64,000 nt of DNA, taken from NCBI GenBank assembly GCA_016708345.1, contig JADJFX010000008.1, positions 350,779 to 414,778 of the forward strand, in the 5' to 3' direction. A program made the position numbers and the translations under genes. The notes beneath the pieces are model-generated. The model was not told the origin of the DNA and ran no database searches. It saw only the letters and a list, made by a program, of their open reading frames with translations. Below, in pieces: positions 17,668-26,268 of this stretch; position 1 is the stretch's first letter, and each line of letters starts with the position of its first letter. The DNA comes from Candidatus Rhodoferax bjergmarkensis. Its GTDB lineage: Bacteria; Pseudomonadota; Gammaproteobacteria; Burkholderiales; Burkholderiaceae_C.

Positions 17668-18864
17668 ATGCCCGCGACCGCCTTCAACTGGCAAGACCCC
17701 TTTTTGCTGAGCAGCCAACTCACAGGCGACGAGCGCATGGTGCGCGATGCCGCTGACGCCTATTGCCAGGACAAGCTGTTACCGCGCGTCACACAAGCCT
17801 TTCGCACGGAAACCACTGACCTTGCCATCTTTCGCGAAATGGGCGAGATCGGTCTGCTCGGCCCGACCATTCCCGCAGCCTATGGCGGGCCGGGGTTGAA
17901 CTATGTGGCCTACGGACTGATCGCGCGCGAGGTGGAGCGGGTTGACTCGGGCTACCGCTCCATGATGAGCGTGCAAAGCTCGCTGGTGATGCTGCCTATT
18001 TTTGAATTTGGCACTGAAGCACTCAGGCAAAAATACCTGCCCAAACTGGCCAGCGGCGAGTGGATTGGCTGCTTTGGCCTGACCGAGCCGGACCACGGCT
18101 CCGACCCCGGTGCCATGGCCACGCGCGCGCACAAGGTGGCGGGCGGCTACAAGCTCTCAGGAAACAAAATGTGGATCACCAACAGCCCGATTGCCGATGT
18201 GTTTGTGGTCTGGGCCAAGGAGGTGAGCGAGGGCGGTGCCGTCGGCCCGATCCGTGGTTTTGTGCTGGACAAGGGCATGAAAGGTTTGTCCGCCCCGACC
18301 ATCCACGGCAAGGTGGGGCTGCGCGCCAGCATCACCGGCGAAATTGTGATGGACGAGGTTTTTTGCCCGGAAGAAAACTCTTTCCCCGAGGTGCGCGGTC
18401 TGAAAGGCCCGTTCACTTGCCTGAACAGCGCCCGCTACGGCATTGCCTGGGGTGCGCTGGGCGCGGCGCAAGACTGTTGGCTGCGCGCGCGCCAGTACAC
18501 GCTGGAGCGCAAGCAGTTCGGCCGTCCGCTGGCTGCCAATCAACTGATCCAGAAAAAGCTGGCCGATATGCAAACCGAAATTGCCCTCGGTCTGCAAGGC
18601 TGCTTGCGACTGGGTCGCATGAAGGAAGAAGGTACGGACTCGGTCGAAATCACCTCCATTCTCAAACGCAACTCGTGCGGCAAGGCACTGGACATTGCCC
18701 GCCTGGCGCGCGACATGATGGGTGCCAACGGAATTTCAGATGAGTTTGGCGTGGCGCGCCATTTGGTCAACCTCGAAGTGGTGAACACCTACGAGGGCAC
18801 ACACGATGTGCATGCGCTGATTTTGGGACGCGCGCAAACCGGGATTGCCGCGTTTTCCAACTGA
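17668..18864 (+). CDS. gcdH: Glutaryl-CoA dehydrogenase (acyl-CoA dehydrogenase family)
   Basis: A 398-residue FAD flavoenzyme that oxidises and decarboxylates glutaryl-CoA to crotonyl-CoA in lysine, tryptophan and aromatic degradation. The family landmarks are all visible: GLLGPTIPAAYGGPGLNYVAYG, CFGLTEPDHGSDPGAM, the MWITNSPIADVFVVWAK strand (start MWITNSPIADV) and the catalytic glutamate in TYEGTHDVHALILGR. Length and C-terminus match GcdH rather than short-chain acyl-CoA dehydrogenases. GGAGA precedes the ATG at 17668; an upstream GTG at 17632 gives an unlikely extension. No CoA-transferase or LysR gene adjoins it, so here it stands alone. Confidence 0.93.
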   Translation: MPATAFNWQDPFLLSSQLTGDERMVRDAADAYCQDKLLPRVTQAFRTETTDLAIFREMGEIGLLGPTIPAAYGGPGLNYVAYGLIAREVERVDSGYRSMMSVQSSLVMLPIFEFGTEALRQKYLPKLASGEWIGCFGLTEPDHGSDPGAMATRAHKVAGGYKLSGNKMWITNSPIADVFVVWAKEVSEGGAVGPIRGFVLDKGMKGLSAPTIHGKVGLRASITGEIVMDEVFCPEENSFPEVRGLKGPFTCLNSARYGIAWGALGAAQDCWLRARQYTLERKQFGRPLAANQLIQKKLADMQTEIALGLQGCLRLGRMKEEGTDSVEITSILKRNSCGKALDIARLARDMMGANGISDEFGVARHLVNLEVVNTYEGTHDVHALILGRAQTGIAAFSN

Positions 18865-18941
18865 TGCATTGACGGTGTGCGAACTGCAAGTAATTTCAAG
18901 AAGGTTCGGGTACTGCGCAATTCTGAGGGTCAAATCTGCCT

Positions 18942-18989
18942 TTTCCGCACGTAGATAGTGCGTAACCAGCTATATTATCAATAGCAAAA
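18942..18989 (+). repeat. Dispersed GCGC/AGCTAT repeat, copy 5
   Basis: TTCCGCACGTAG, then GTGCGTAACCAGCTATAT, then ATCAATAGCAAAA. It sits in the 247-bp gap after gcdH; nothing else in that gap is recognisable apart from the ribosome site of the next gene. Confidence 0.6.
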
Positions 18990-19111
18990 GCCACTAAATC
19001 TTGCGTTGAATGACAACCCCATCGGTGCTGAGCACATCCCACGTGGTCTGATGGTCTGAATCGCAAGGTTGACGTACTATTCGGCCAACATGCTGTTCAA
19101 TGGAGTCTGCC

Positions 19112-19840
19112 ATGCTGAAAACCTTTTTTATTCTTGTCTTGCTGGTGTTGGGTCCAACCCTTGTATCAGCGCAGGTTGCCAAAGAGCTGGTGGGCAAGTA
19201 CCAGATGGATGTGCAGGACGGCGACTTCATGGAACTGCGCAGCGACGGCAGCGCCTCCATGGCAGGTGAAGAAACCCGCTGGTCAGCCCGCGGCAACCAG
19301 CTCACCGTAGGCACTGACGTGATGAGCTACTCGCTGGCCGGCGGGCGCTTGGTGGTGATGTTTGGCCCGGTGCAACTGGCATGGAAAAAAGTGGGGGGAG
19401 CCCCCAAAGGACTCACCCCGATGGAGAAGGTGGCACGTGGCGCTCAGGGGCATCAAGCGCAGGGCCCAGCCGCTGCCGGCGGAAATGCGCAGGGTGCCCA
19501 GGACGCGCAGGCGCGTCAAATGCTCATGAGTACGGCGTGGTGTTCATTCACTTACAACAAGCACAGCGGCACCTCGACCACCCGCAAGGTTGTTTTTCGT
19601 CCCGACGGGGTCATGACCATCAACGGCGGCCGGGAGACTTACAGCTCAGGCTATGCAGGCACCTACGCCGGGCAGTCCAATTCTTCTGGCGCAATGCAAT
19701 GGAAACTCGACAACTTGCGCCTGTTTGTGGATCAGGGTGACGGCAGCGGTTTTCAGGACATTGAGTTGAAGGCCACCCGCAATTCGAACGGCTACACCAT
19801 TTTGCATGCGGGCGGCCTGGAGTACTCCATGTGCAACTGA
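19112..19840 (+). CDS. Secreted protein of unknown function
   Basis: A 242-residue protein with a clear signal peptide (cleavage likely after residue 21, VSA-Q). The mature part has two beta-rich segments, about residues 25-95 and 145-242, joined by a low-complexity Gly/Ala/Gln linker. Both halves contain lipocalin-like wording ('LVGKYQMD', 'SDGSASMAGEETRWSARGNQL'; 'STAWCSFTYNKHSGTSTTRKV'), suggesting a duplicated barrel, with cysteines only in the second half. GGAG six bases upstream sets the start at 19112. I do not recognise the family. It is convergent with a flavin reductase 13 bp away. Confidence 0.75.
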   Translation: MLKTFFILVLLVLGPTLVSAQVAKELVGKYQMDVQDGDFMELRSDGSASMAGEETRWSARGNQLTVGTDVMSYSLAGGRLVVMFGPVQLAWKKVGGAPKGLTPMEKVARGAQGHQAQGPAAAGGNAQGAQDAQARQMLMSTAWCSFTYNKHSGTSTTRKVVFRPDGVMTINGGRETYSSGYAGTYAGQSNSSGAMQWKLDNLRLFVDQGDGSGFQDIELKATRNSNGYTILHAGGLEYSMCN

Positions 19841-19853
19841 CCCCGGCGTGCCC

Positions 19854-20372
19854 CTACAAAGGGTGTTCGGTATAAAACTTGCCACCGTGGTACAGCAGGG
19901 GCGAGGCTCCAGGGCGGTGCGTGCAGCGTTCCACCTCGCCCACAAAAATCACGTGGTCGCCCTCTTCATAACGGCTGCGGTTAAAACATTCAAACGTGGC
20001 AGCCGCCCCGCAGAGCAGCGGTGCACCACCCGCACCGTCCACAAACTCGACATCGGCAAAGCGATCCAGCCCCTTGGCGGCAAAACGCCGGGCCAGGTCA
20101 TGCTGGTCCGCCCCGAGGATGTTGATGGCGTAGTGCGAGCCGGTGCTGAAGGCCGGCAGGGATGCCGCCGCACGCGACAGACTCCACAGCACCAGCGGCG
20201 GCTCCAGCGAGACCGAATTGAAAGAGTTGGCAGTGAGCCCCACCAGCGCGCCTTGGGCGGTGCGGGCCGTGACAATGGTCACCCCGGTGGCAAACATGCC
20301 CAGCGCACCCCTGAACTCGTGCTCGGAAAAACTGGGGGCGCGTGCGCGCAAACTCGAATCAGGCAATGACAT
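19854..20372 (-). CDS. Flavin reductase family protein (FMN-binding split barrel)
   Basis: A 172-residue flavin reductase-like protein. The motif GMFATGVTIVTA near residue 25 and LTANSFNSVSLEPPLVLWSL near 46-65 are the signature of the HpaC/NtaB type NAD(P)H:flavin oxidoreductases, which supply reduced flavin to two-component monooxygenases. The C-terminal YHGGKFY segment is typical. No monooxygenase gene lies nearby, so its partner must be elsewhere. Its promoter region is next to hairpin element B. Confidence 0.88.
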   Translation of the reverse strand: MSLPDSSLRARAPSFSEHEFRGALGMFATGVTIVTARTAQGALVGLTANSFNSVSLEPPLVLWSLSRAAASLPAFSTGSHYAINILGADQHDLARRFAAKGLDRFADVEFVDGAGGAPLLCGAAATFECFNRSRYEEGDHVIFVGEVERCTHRPGASPLLYHGGKFYTEHPL

Positions 20373-20478
20373 GGGCGCAATTTAACCGAGTTTTCCTGTA
20401 GGGGCGATGTGCAGGGGTACTGGTGGCGCGCCTAACGGGCCGCACCAGCAAAAAAGTCACGCCATGGTTAAGATGCTT

Positions 20479-20646
20479 CTTAGGGATGCAGAAATTGCAA
20501 ATGTACCGTTTATGGCGAGTGCTGACGGGATGCAGTGCTAGGCGCAAGACGCGAAGTTTAGCCAGCTAAACGAGCGGATTGCAACGACGCAATGCACCCG
20601 CCAGTGCCGCCAGAAATGGGATATTTGTGATTTCTGCATCCCTTAG
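20479..20646. mobile_element. MITE-like hairpin element B (20484-20641) with CTTAG duplications
   Basis: A 158-bp element begins GGATGCAGAAAT and ends ATTTCTGCATCC. The complementarity extends with mismatches into a central GTTTAGCCAGCTAAAC hairpin. CTTAG at 20479-20483 and 20642-20646 forms an apparent 5-bp target duplication. The inner core matches element A (5086-5242) in order and spacing, but the outer arms have a different sequence and still pair. It carries no gene and ends 20 bp before the cytochrome c4 start codon, just ahead of its ribosome site. Confidence 0.75.
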
Positions 20647-20666
20647 TATCCACAGGAGACGAATGC

Positions 20667-21257
20667 ATGAAACATATTGGGTTAGCCCTTTTAAGTTCTT
20701 TCTTGGCCGCTCAGGCACTGGCCTCCTCCCTCACGGCGACCGAACTGGTCAATGAGCGGTGCTCCACCTGCCACGGGGCGCAGGGACAGTCCACCTCACC
20801 CATTTTTCCTTCCCTTGCCGGGCAAAACCCGGAATACCTGGTCAAACAGCTCAAGGACTTTCGGTCAAAAAAACGGGTCAGCGAGAGCATGGCACCGCAA
20901 GTGGCCGATCTTACTGACGACAACATTGCGGCCTTGGCGGCATTTTTTTCCAGCCGGCCAGCCAAGGTAAATCGCGTGACCGATCCTGATCTGCTGCCCG
21001 TGGGGCGCTACATATTTACCAAGGGAAACAGTTGGTCGGGCGTGCCCGCCTGCATCAATTGCCATGGCGAAAAGGCCTATGGAACGGCCACGCTGCCCCG
21101 TCTGGCCGGTCAAAATTCACGCTACCTGCTGGGTCAGCTGAAGGATTTCAACCAACGCACCCGCACCAACGACAACGAGGCCATGCACCTTGTGGCCTCG
21201 CGCTTGAGCGAAATGGAAACCAAGGCGGTGGCCGACTACCTCTCTCAAATGCCTTGA
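20667..21257 (+). CDS. Dihaem cytochrome c4-like protein
   Basis: A 196-residue periplasmic cytochrome with a signal peptide (about 1-19) and two haem c sites, CSTCH (about 32-36) and CINCH (about 129-133). Each is followed by the LAGQN-Y-LV/LGQLKDF pattern typical of the duplicated class I domains of cytochrome c4. C4 proteins shuttle electrons to terminal oxidases or other periplasmic reductases. GGAGA at 20655-20659 gives the start. Hairpin element B lies immediately upstream and so probably reshapes its leader or promoter. Haem attachment would use the Ccm system encoded at 48.3-55.3 kb. Confidence 0.9.
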   Translation: MKHIGLALLSSFLAAQALASSLTATELVNERCSTCHGAQGQSTSPIFPSLAGQNPEYLVKQLKDFRSKKRVSESMAPQVADLTDDNIAALAAFFSSRPAKVNRVTDPDLLPVGRYIFTKGNSWSGVPACINCHGEKAYGTATLPRLAGQNSRYLLGQLKDFNQRTRTNDNEAMHLVASRLSEMETKAVADYLSQMP

Positions 21258-21422
21258 CAGCTGACTTTTACATGTAATTCACCCCCTGTCTGTGGAAGTT
21301 TTACATTCAAATTGGATGAATCCATGCTTCAAGTTCATTGAATGCATTTGCATGCATGACAATCTAAACTCTGTTCATCTTCGGAAAATAATCCCGATCC
21401 ACCACCCTGAAAGCCGTCCGAT

Positions 21423-22001
21423 ATGAGTTCATCGACACCCTCCGGTCACGGGCCAGGCGTGGCCAGGTACACATCGGTCTCCATCGTGCTGCACTGGCTG
21501 CTGGGCTTGGCTATTTTTGGTATTTTTGCGGTCGGCGTGTTCATGGCCGATCTTCCGGTTTCACCCCTGCGCCTGAAGCTGTACAACTGGCACAAATGGG
21601 CGGGCGTCATGTTTTTGGCCCTGTCGGTGCTGCGCTTGTTGTGGCGTATCACCCATCGCCCCCCCAGCTTGCCGCAAGCCATCACACAGGCCATGCCCAC
21701 GTGGCAAGTGCGCGTCCACCACGCCACCCTGCATTTGATGTATGTGCTGTTTTTTGCCGTGCCTTTGATCGGCTGGGCCTACAGCTCGGCGGCGGGTTAC
21801 CCCATTGTTTTGTTCGGGCAAATTCCACTGCCTGATTTTGTGAGCCCCGACAAGGCACTGGCCGAAATGATCAAACCACTGCACGAGCTTTCGGCTTTCG
21901 CACTGATGGGCCTGGCGTGTCTGCACATTGCTGCGGCCCTCAAGCACCAATGGATTGACCACGACAGTTTGCTGACCCGCATGCTGCCAGGGCGTGGCTG
22001 A
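21423..22001 (+). CDS. Cytochrome b561
   Basis: A 192-residue four-helix membrane cytochrome of the bacterial b561 (CybB) family. Helices lie at about 25-45, 60-78, 100-120 and 155-175, with histidine ligands in SIVLHWLLG, LYNWHKWAG and the last helix. It likely transfers electrons between quinone and periplasmic acceptors. Only 18 bp separate it from the first of two yceI genes, an arrangement often seen for b561 and YceI, so the three form an operon. Confidence 0.92.
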   Translation: MSSSTPSGHGPGVARYTSVSIVLHWLLGLAIFGIFAVGVFMADLPVSPLRLKLYNWHKWAGVMFLALSVLRLLWRITHRPPSLPQAITQAMPTWQVRVHHATLHLMYVLFFAVPLIGWAYSSAAGYPIVLFGQIPLPDFVSPDKALAEMIKPLHELSAFALMGLACLHIAAALKHQWIDHDSLLTRMLPGRG

Positions 22002-22019
22002 ACTTTTGAAAGGTATTGC

Positions 22020-22604
22020 ATGATAAAACTTACCAAACCAAGCCTCGCAGGCGCGCTCTTGGCCTGTGCTTGCCTGCCAGTTGCTGCACAACCCAAAGCA
22101 CCCGCACAGCAGCTGCTGCCCGGTCAAAGCAGCATCGGCTTCGTCGCCAAACAAATGGGGGTTCCGTTCGAGGGTCATTTCAAGAAATTCGACGGCCAGA
22201 TCAGCTTTGACACCACAAAACCAGCGAACAGCAAAGTCGCCTTCACGGTGGACATTGCCAGTGTCACGCTGGGCGCTCCGGAAACGGATGCTGAATTACC
22301 CAAACCGGATTGGTTCAACACCGCCAAATTCCCCCAGGCTAGCTTTGCCTCGTCAGGGTTCAAGCCGCTAGGCGCTGGCAAATACGAGGTGGCAGGCAAG
22401 CTCACCATCAAAGGTCAGTCGCGTGATGTGATGGTGCCCGTCACCATGACGCAGACGGGCAACGTCACTTTGGCCGTGGGCGTGCTCCCGATCAAGCGCT
22501 TGGCCTTCAAAATCGGTGAAAACGAATGGGCCGACACCTCCATGGTGGCCGACGACGTGCAGGTTAAATTCAAAATTGCACTGAGCGGCTTGGGCAAGTT
22601 TTAA
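22020..22604 (+). CDS. YceI family periplasmic protein (first copy)
   Basis: A 194-residue protein with a signal peptide (about 1-24) and a lipocalin-like YceI barrel. Landmarks are GQSSIGFVAKQMGVPFEGHFKKFDG, quoted here by its QMGVPFEGHFKKF core, followed by VDIASVTLG and DWFNTAKFP. YceI proteins bind isoprenoid quinones or similar lipids in their barrel. This copy has an unusually divergent strand-2 region compared with the second copy 49 bp downstream, so the pair is an old duplication, not a recent one. It is second in the b561-yceI-yceI operon. Confidence 0.9.
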   Translation: MIKLTKPSLAGALLACACLPVAAQPKAPAQQLLPGQSSIGFVAKQMGVPFEGHFKKFDGQISFDTTKPANSKVAFTVDIASVTLGAPETDAELPKPDWFNTAKFPQASFASSGFKPLGAGKYEVAGKLTIKGQSRDVMVPVTMTQTGNVTLAVGVLPIKRLAFKIGENEWADTSMVADDVQVKFKIALSGLGKF

Positions 22605-22653
22605 GCAGTTATTTTTACCCCCTTCTTCAACAACTTCTTTTGGAGCTATTCTC

Positions 22654-23229
22654 ATGCGCTTTCCATTTCTCCCCATCTTTGCCGCTGCCAGTTTGTTAGC
22701 GGGTGCCACTCAAGCCCAAGCAGCTGATTACGCGATTGATCCAACGCACACCTTTGTCACGTTTGAGATTTCGCACTTTGGAACCTCCACCAACCGGGGG
22801 CGGTTTGACAAAAAAGAAGGCACGCTCCAGTTTGATCGCGCGGCCAAAAGCGGCAAGGTGGAAGTGACGGTTGACATCGCCTCGGTAAATACTGGCACGC
22901 CTGCCTTCAACAAACATCTGCTCAGTAGCGATATTTTTGATGCAAGCAAGTTCACCACCGCCAAGTTCGTGTCAGACAAATTCAGTTTTGAGGGCGACAA
23001 GGTGTCGGAGGTATCCGGCACCCTGACGCTGATGGACAAAACCAGCCCGGTCACACTCAAGGCCACCAACTTCAATTGCTACAACCACCCAAGGCTCAAG
23101 CGCGAAGTGTGCGGTGGTGATTTTGAAACCACGCTGGACCGCTCGCAATTTGGTTTGAACTACGGGCTCGATTGGGGTTTCCCCAAAAACGTGCGCTTGG
23201 TGATTCAGGTGGAAGCGGTCAAACAGTAA
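22654..23229 (+). CDS. YceI family periplasmic protein (second copy)
   Basis: A 191-residue secreted YceI barrel with signal peptide (about 1-23). It matches the canonical family text closely: YAIDPTHTFVTFEISHFGTS, FDKKEGTLQFD, SVNTGTPAFNKHLLSSDIFD and TNFNCYNHPRLKREVCGGDF; the last segment carries two cysteines that may pair. GGAG eight bases before the ATG sets the start. It ends the operon with cytochrome b561 and the first YceI protein, consistent with a role in periplasmic quinone-like carrier handling, which remains inferred. Confidence 0.93.
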   Translation: MRFPFLPIFAAASLLAGATQAQAADYAIDPTHTFVTFEISHFGTSTNRGRFDKKEGTLQFDRAAKSGKVEVTVDIASVNTGTPAFNKHLLSSDIFDASKFTTAKFVSDKFSFEGDKVSEVSGTLTLMDKTSPVTLKATNFNCYNHPRLKREVCGGDFETTLDRSQFGLNYGLDWGFPKNVRLVIQVEAVKQ

Positions 23230-23265
23230 ATTACTAATCCTGCACGCCGCAAGCCGGATGCGGGA

Positions 23266-24426
23266 TCATTCGCTGCAAACCACCTGGTTGCGCCCATTTT
23301 CCTTGGCTTTGTAAAGCCCGGTATCGGCCCGCGCAATAACGGCGGCAATCTCTTCCTTGGGGGTGTACTGGGCTAGGCCAATGGAAGCTGTGACTTTGAA
23401 ATCTTCGCCAATGTCCGGGAACTTCAAGGCTTCAATGATGCGCCGCACGCGCTGGGCACCGTCGATGGCACCTTCGGTGGAGGTCTGGGTCAGTACCATC
23501 AAAAACTCTTCACCGCCGTAACGCCCAAAATAGTCATTAACACGAAGGGTTTCGGAACCCGCTTTGGCAACCAGCTTCAATACCTCGTCGCCAGCCCCAT
23601 GCCCGTATGTGTCATTGACCTTTTTGAAGAAATCAATGTCCAAAATGCAAACTGAAAGGGCAAAACCATTGCGATCGCTGCGCGCTTTTTCCTGGTTCAG
23701 GGTGTCCATCAAGAAGCGCCGGTTGTAGACCCCGGTCAGTTCGTCCCGGATCGCCATGTCATGGATGGTTTGCACCGCCTTTTCAAGCTCACTGTTTTGC
23801 TTTTGCATTTTTTGACGCAAGTGACTGATGTAACCGCCGATCATGACCACTTGCGAGAGCACGATGCTCAGGCAAACCCACAACAGGATTTCCTGGCGAA
23901 TGTTCATGGCCTCGGGGCGGTACTGGTACAGCAGTGCGACCACGCCTGCATAACTCAGGGACTGGACAACCGAGATGAGGATGAATTCGCGGGTATTGAG
24001 TCGGAACGTGCCATAAAGCGCAACCACAATCGACATAAACAAAAAGACCGCACGACCTTCGCTGGAGACGAAAAAGGTAAGGCCTACAAAATGCACCACC
24101 GCCGCTGCCATCTGCACCAGGGTCAGGCTCGGATCACGCAAACGCAGGTTCAACCCGGAGCGGATAACGGTGTAAAAAGTACCGTTAACCACATACACAA
24201 GAGCAGAAAAAGCCAGCAAAACAGTTAGTGACAAAAAATCCAGCTTGACACACACGGCCCCCATCACGATGGCCAGTTGGTAGGACAGGAACGACATGCC
24301 CAGTCGTTTGATGCGGATGGCCTGCTTGGGATCGTCTTTGGGAATGAAGTGAAAGCCACCCGTGTGAATGGCTTCAGTGGCTTCACTCCCGGCATTCAAT
24401 CGTGGTTGTTCGCTCGTATTTGTCAT
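23266..24426 (-). CDS. Membrane diguanylate cyclase (GGEEF)
   Basis: An N-terminal membrane module with about six helices (residues 35-205) is followed by a short coiled-coil linker (about 210-230) and a GGDEF-type domain. The active-site motif is GGEEF in FGRYGGEEFLMVL, a functional variant, with the metal/phosphate loop DIDFFKKVNDTYGHGAGDEVL intact. No RxxD inhibitory site is obvious. It likely makes cyclic-di-GMP in response to a membrane signal. I use the ATG at 24426 preceded by AGGA; the TTG one codon upstream is possible. It faces the yceI operon and diverges from the DUF3365 gene. Confidence 0.9.
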   Translation of the reverse strand: MTNTSEQPRLNAGSEATEAIHTGGFHFIPKDDPKQAIRIKRLGMSFLSYQLAIVMGAVCVKLDFLSLTVLLAFSALVYVVNGTFYTVIRSGLNLRLRDPSLTLVQMAAAVVHFVGLTFFVSSEGRAVFLFMSIVVALYGTFRLNTREFILISVVQSLSYAGVVALLYQYRPEAMNIRQEILLWVCLSIVLSQVVMIGGYISHLRQKMQKQNSELEKAVQTIHDMAIRDELTGVYNRRFLMDTLNQEKARSDRNGFALSVCILDIDFFKKVNDTYGHGAGDEVLKLVAKAGSETLRVNDYFGRYGGEEFLMVLTQTSTEGAIDGAQRVRRIIEALKFPDIGEDFKVTASIGLAQYTPKEEIAAVIARADTGLYKAKENGRNQVVCSE

Positions 24427-24631
24427 CAACTAAATTCCTGAAGCAAGGCGACAAGGGCAGGACAGTTTGAAAACCACAAGCGATTCAACCGACCTTTCGC
24501 GAATAGTACCGGAAACACTTGCGCATACAAAATCGCCATTGAATGCCTTCGCGGCCAGTCTCGATTTGTCGAAGCAGAAAACAAAATAAGTAAACTGTGT
24601 ACTTCATCACTGTGCAAAGAAGGAAACTCTC

Positions 24632-25192
24632 ATGCAAAAAACTCTTGTCGTTATGGCTCTGCTCGCCAGTCTTCATGTGCTTGCGCAGGACGCGCCTTGG
24701 GTGAGCGATGCGCGCAAAGTCGCCAGTTCGGTACCGCCCAAGTTGTTGCAGGTTTTGTCTGAAGAAATCTCCAAGGGCGGTGCCGTGTCGGCCATCGGGG
24801 TTTGCAATGAAAAAGCACCGCAAATGGCCAAGGCAGCCTCCGAGCAAACGGGTTGGACCATCCGGCGCGTGAGCCTGCGCAACCGCAACCCGAAGGCTGT
24901 TCCAGACACGTGGGAGCGTGGCGTGCTGGAAGAATTTGACCGCCGTGCGGCCGCCGGTGAAAGCCCGGCCAGCCTGGAAAAGGCGGAAATCGTGACAGAT
25001 GCTGGCAAAAGCGAGTACCGCTATATGAAGGCGCTGCCAGTGCAACAGATTTGCCTGGCCTGCCACGGCGCTCAGGAAACGCTGAGCCCGGAGGTCTCGA
25101 CCAAGCTGCAGACGCTGTATCCGCACGACAAGGCTGTGGGTTATGCCCTTGGCCAGATTCGGGGTGCCATGACGATCCGCAAGGCACAATAG
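24632..25192 (+). CDS. DUF3365 haem-binding periplasmic protein (Tll0287-like)
   Basis: A 186-residue protein with a signal peptide (about 1-18). The DUF3365 fold, known from cyanobacterial Tll0287, is a PAS-like haem c sensor fold. Here the haem site is CLACHG (about 147-152), and the RRVSLRNRNPKAVPDTWE segment is the family signature. Proteins of this type are often fused to signalling domains, but this one is free-standing in the periplasm, where it may be a redox carrier or gas/redox sensor. AAGGAAA upstream sets the start. It diverges from a diguanylate cyclase. Confidence 0.88.
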   Translation: MQKTLVVMALLASLHVLAQDAPWVSDARKVASSVPPKLLQVLSEEISKGGAVSAIGVCNEKAPQMAKAASEQTGWTIRRVSLRNRNPKAVPDTWERGVLEEFDRRAAAGESPASLEKAEIVTDAGKSEYRYMKALPVQQICLACHGAQETLSPEVSTKLQTLYPHDKAVGYALGQIRGAMTIRKAQ

Positions 25193-25197
25193 TCAAT

Positions 25198-25258
25198 ACG
25201 CTATACATTCTATAGCTGCTTGCGCATATTCTACGGGCGCTAGAGCTATTTTTTGTTT
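25198..25258 (-). repeat. Dispersed GCGC/AGCTAT repeat, copy 6
   Basis: On the minus strand: AAAAAATAGCTCTAGCGCC, then ATGCGCAAGCAGCTATAG. It directly follows the DUF3365 stop codon. The remaining gap to 25414 contains no recognisable feature. Confidence 0.6.
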
Positions 25259-25414
25259 AAAACCGTCTGTGCCAGTTAAACTTCAGCCTGTGCGGCCTCC
25301 CAAGCTGCTCTGCACCAGTCACGGGCCAAGGCATGCCATCTCGGTCACTTGGTCACTTGGTAAGGGGACTGGATGCCACGGGTATGAATCAAAACTTTCA
25401 GATGGATAAACCAC

Positions 25415-26239
25415 ATGTTTAAAAGACTCCTGATCACCAGTCTGGTCACTTTGTTCAGTGCCTGCGGTGGTGGTGGCGACAATGATTTTCAGCCCATCGT
25501 CACGCAAATTCAGGCCCAGAGCCTGCGTTACGGGCAATCCGCAACCATAAAAGTGGCCGGTAACTACCTGCGAAGTGACATGGTTGTTGACGCTGGCTTC
25601 TGCACCAACCCAACGTTCAGCCCGATCAGCAGCCCCGATCTGGCCACGCTGAACTGTCAGGTCACCGCTACCGGAGCTTTGCCCATCACCATCCGAAGTG
25701 CCAATGGTGCTGTACTGCGCTCTGAAACGCTCACGGTCTTGCCTCCCCAGGTCACCATGCTCACGTCCAAGGGCACCATCGTGATGGAACTCAATGCGGC
25801 TATGGTTCCTGCCACGGTCAATAATTTTTTGGACTATGTGCGCTCGGGTTTTTACCAAAGCACCTTGTTTCACCGGGTCATACCGGGGTTCGTCATTCAG
25901 GGTGGCGGTTATACCAAGGGCATGGTCAAGAAGGAAGGGCAGAAAGCGCCCATTGCGCTGGAATCCAATAAGGGATTGCTCAATACCCGAGGCACGCTGG
26001 CGATGGCCAGAACCAGCTTGCCCGACTCCGCCACGTCCGAGTTCTTTATCAATCTGGTCAACAACTCCAGTCTCAACTACCAAGACGCCGAATCGCCAGG
26101 TTATGCGGTCTTTGGCCAGGTGATTCAGGGCATGGATGTGGTGGACGCCATCGCAGCAGAGCCCACCATCACAGTCAACTCGGCAGCCAACGTGCCCGCA
26201 ACCGATGTCACAATTTCCTTGGCATTTCAAACGCAGTAG
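25415..26239 (+). CDS. Lipoprotein peptidyl-prolyl cis-trans isomerase (cyclophilin type)
   Basis: A 274-residue lipoprotein: lipobox LFSAC with Cys17, a Gly-rich linker, an immunoglobulin/IPT-like beta domain (about residues 30-115), then a cyclophilin domain (about 116-274). The cyclophilin shows the bacterial single-domain pattern FYQSTLFHRVIPGFVIQGGG, with the catalytic Arg after FH, then LAMARTSLPDSATSEFFINL and AVFGQVIQGMDVVDAI. It is probably anchored to the outer membrane and catalyses proline isomerisation of envelope proteins. A lipoprotein anchor and an extra beta domain are unusual beside PpiA. Confidence 0.9.
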   Translation: MFKRLLITSLVTLFSACGGGGDNDFQPIVTQIQAQSLRYGQSATIKVAGNYLRSDMVVDAGFCTNPTFSPISSPDLATLNCQVTATGALPITIRSANGAVLRSETLTVLPPQVTMLTSKGTIVMELNAAMVPATVNNFLDYVRSGFYQSTLFHRVIPGFVIQGGGYTKGMVKKEGQKAPIALESNKGLLNTRGTLAMARTSLPDSATSEFFINLVNNSSLNYQDAESPGYAVFGQVIQGMDVVDAIAAEPTITVNSAANVPATDVTISLAFQTQ

Positions 26240-26243
26240 CTTT

Positions 26244-26260
26244 GTGCCTGCCGCAGGCAC
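26244..26260. terminator. Possible bidirectional terminator hairpin
   Basis: GTGCCTG-CCG-CAGGCAC is a perfect 7-bp stem between two convergent genes (cyclophilin and alcohol dehydrogenase). No good T-run follows on either strand, so termination would be weak. Confidence 0.4.
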
Positions 26261-26268
26261 CCGCTGAT

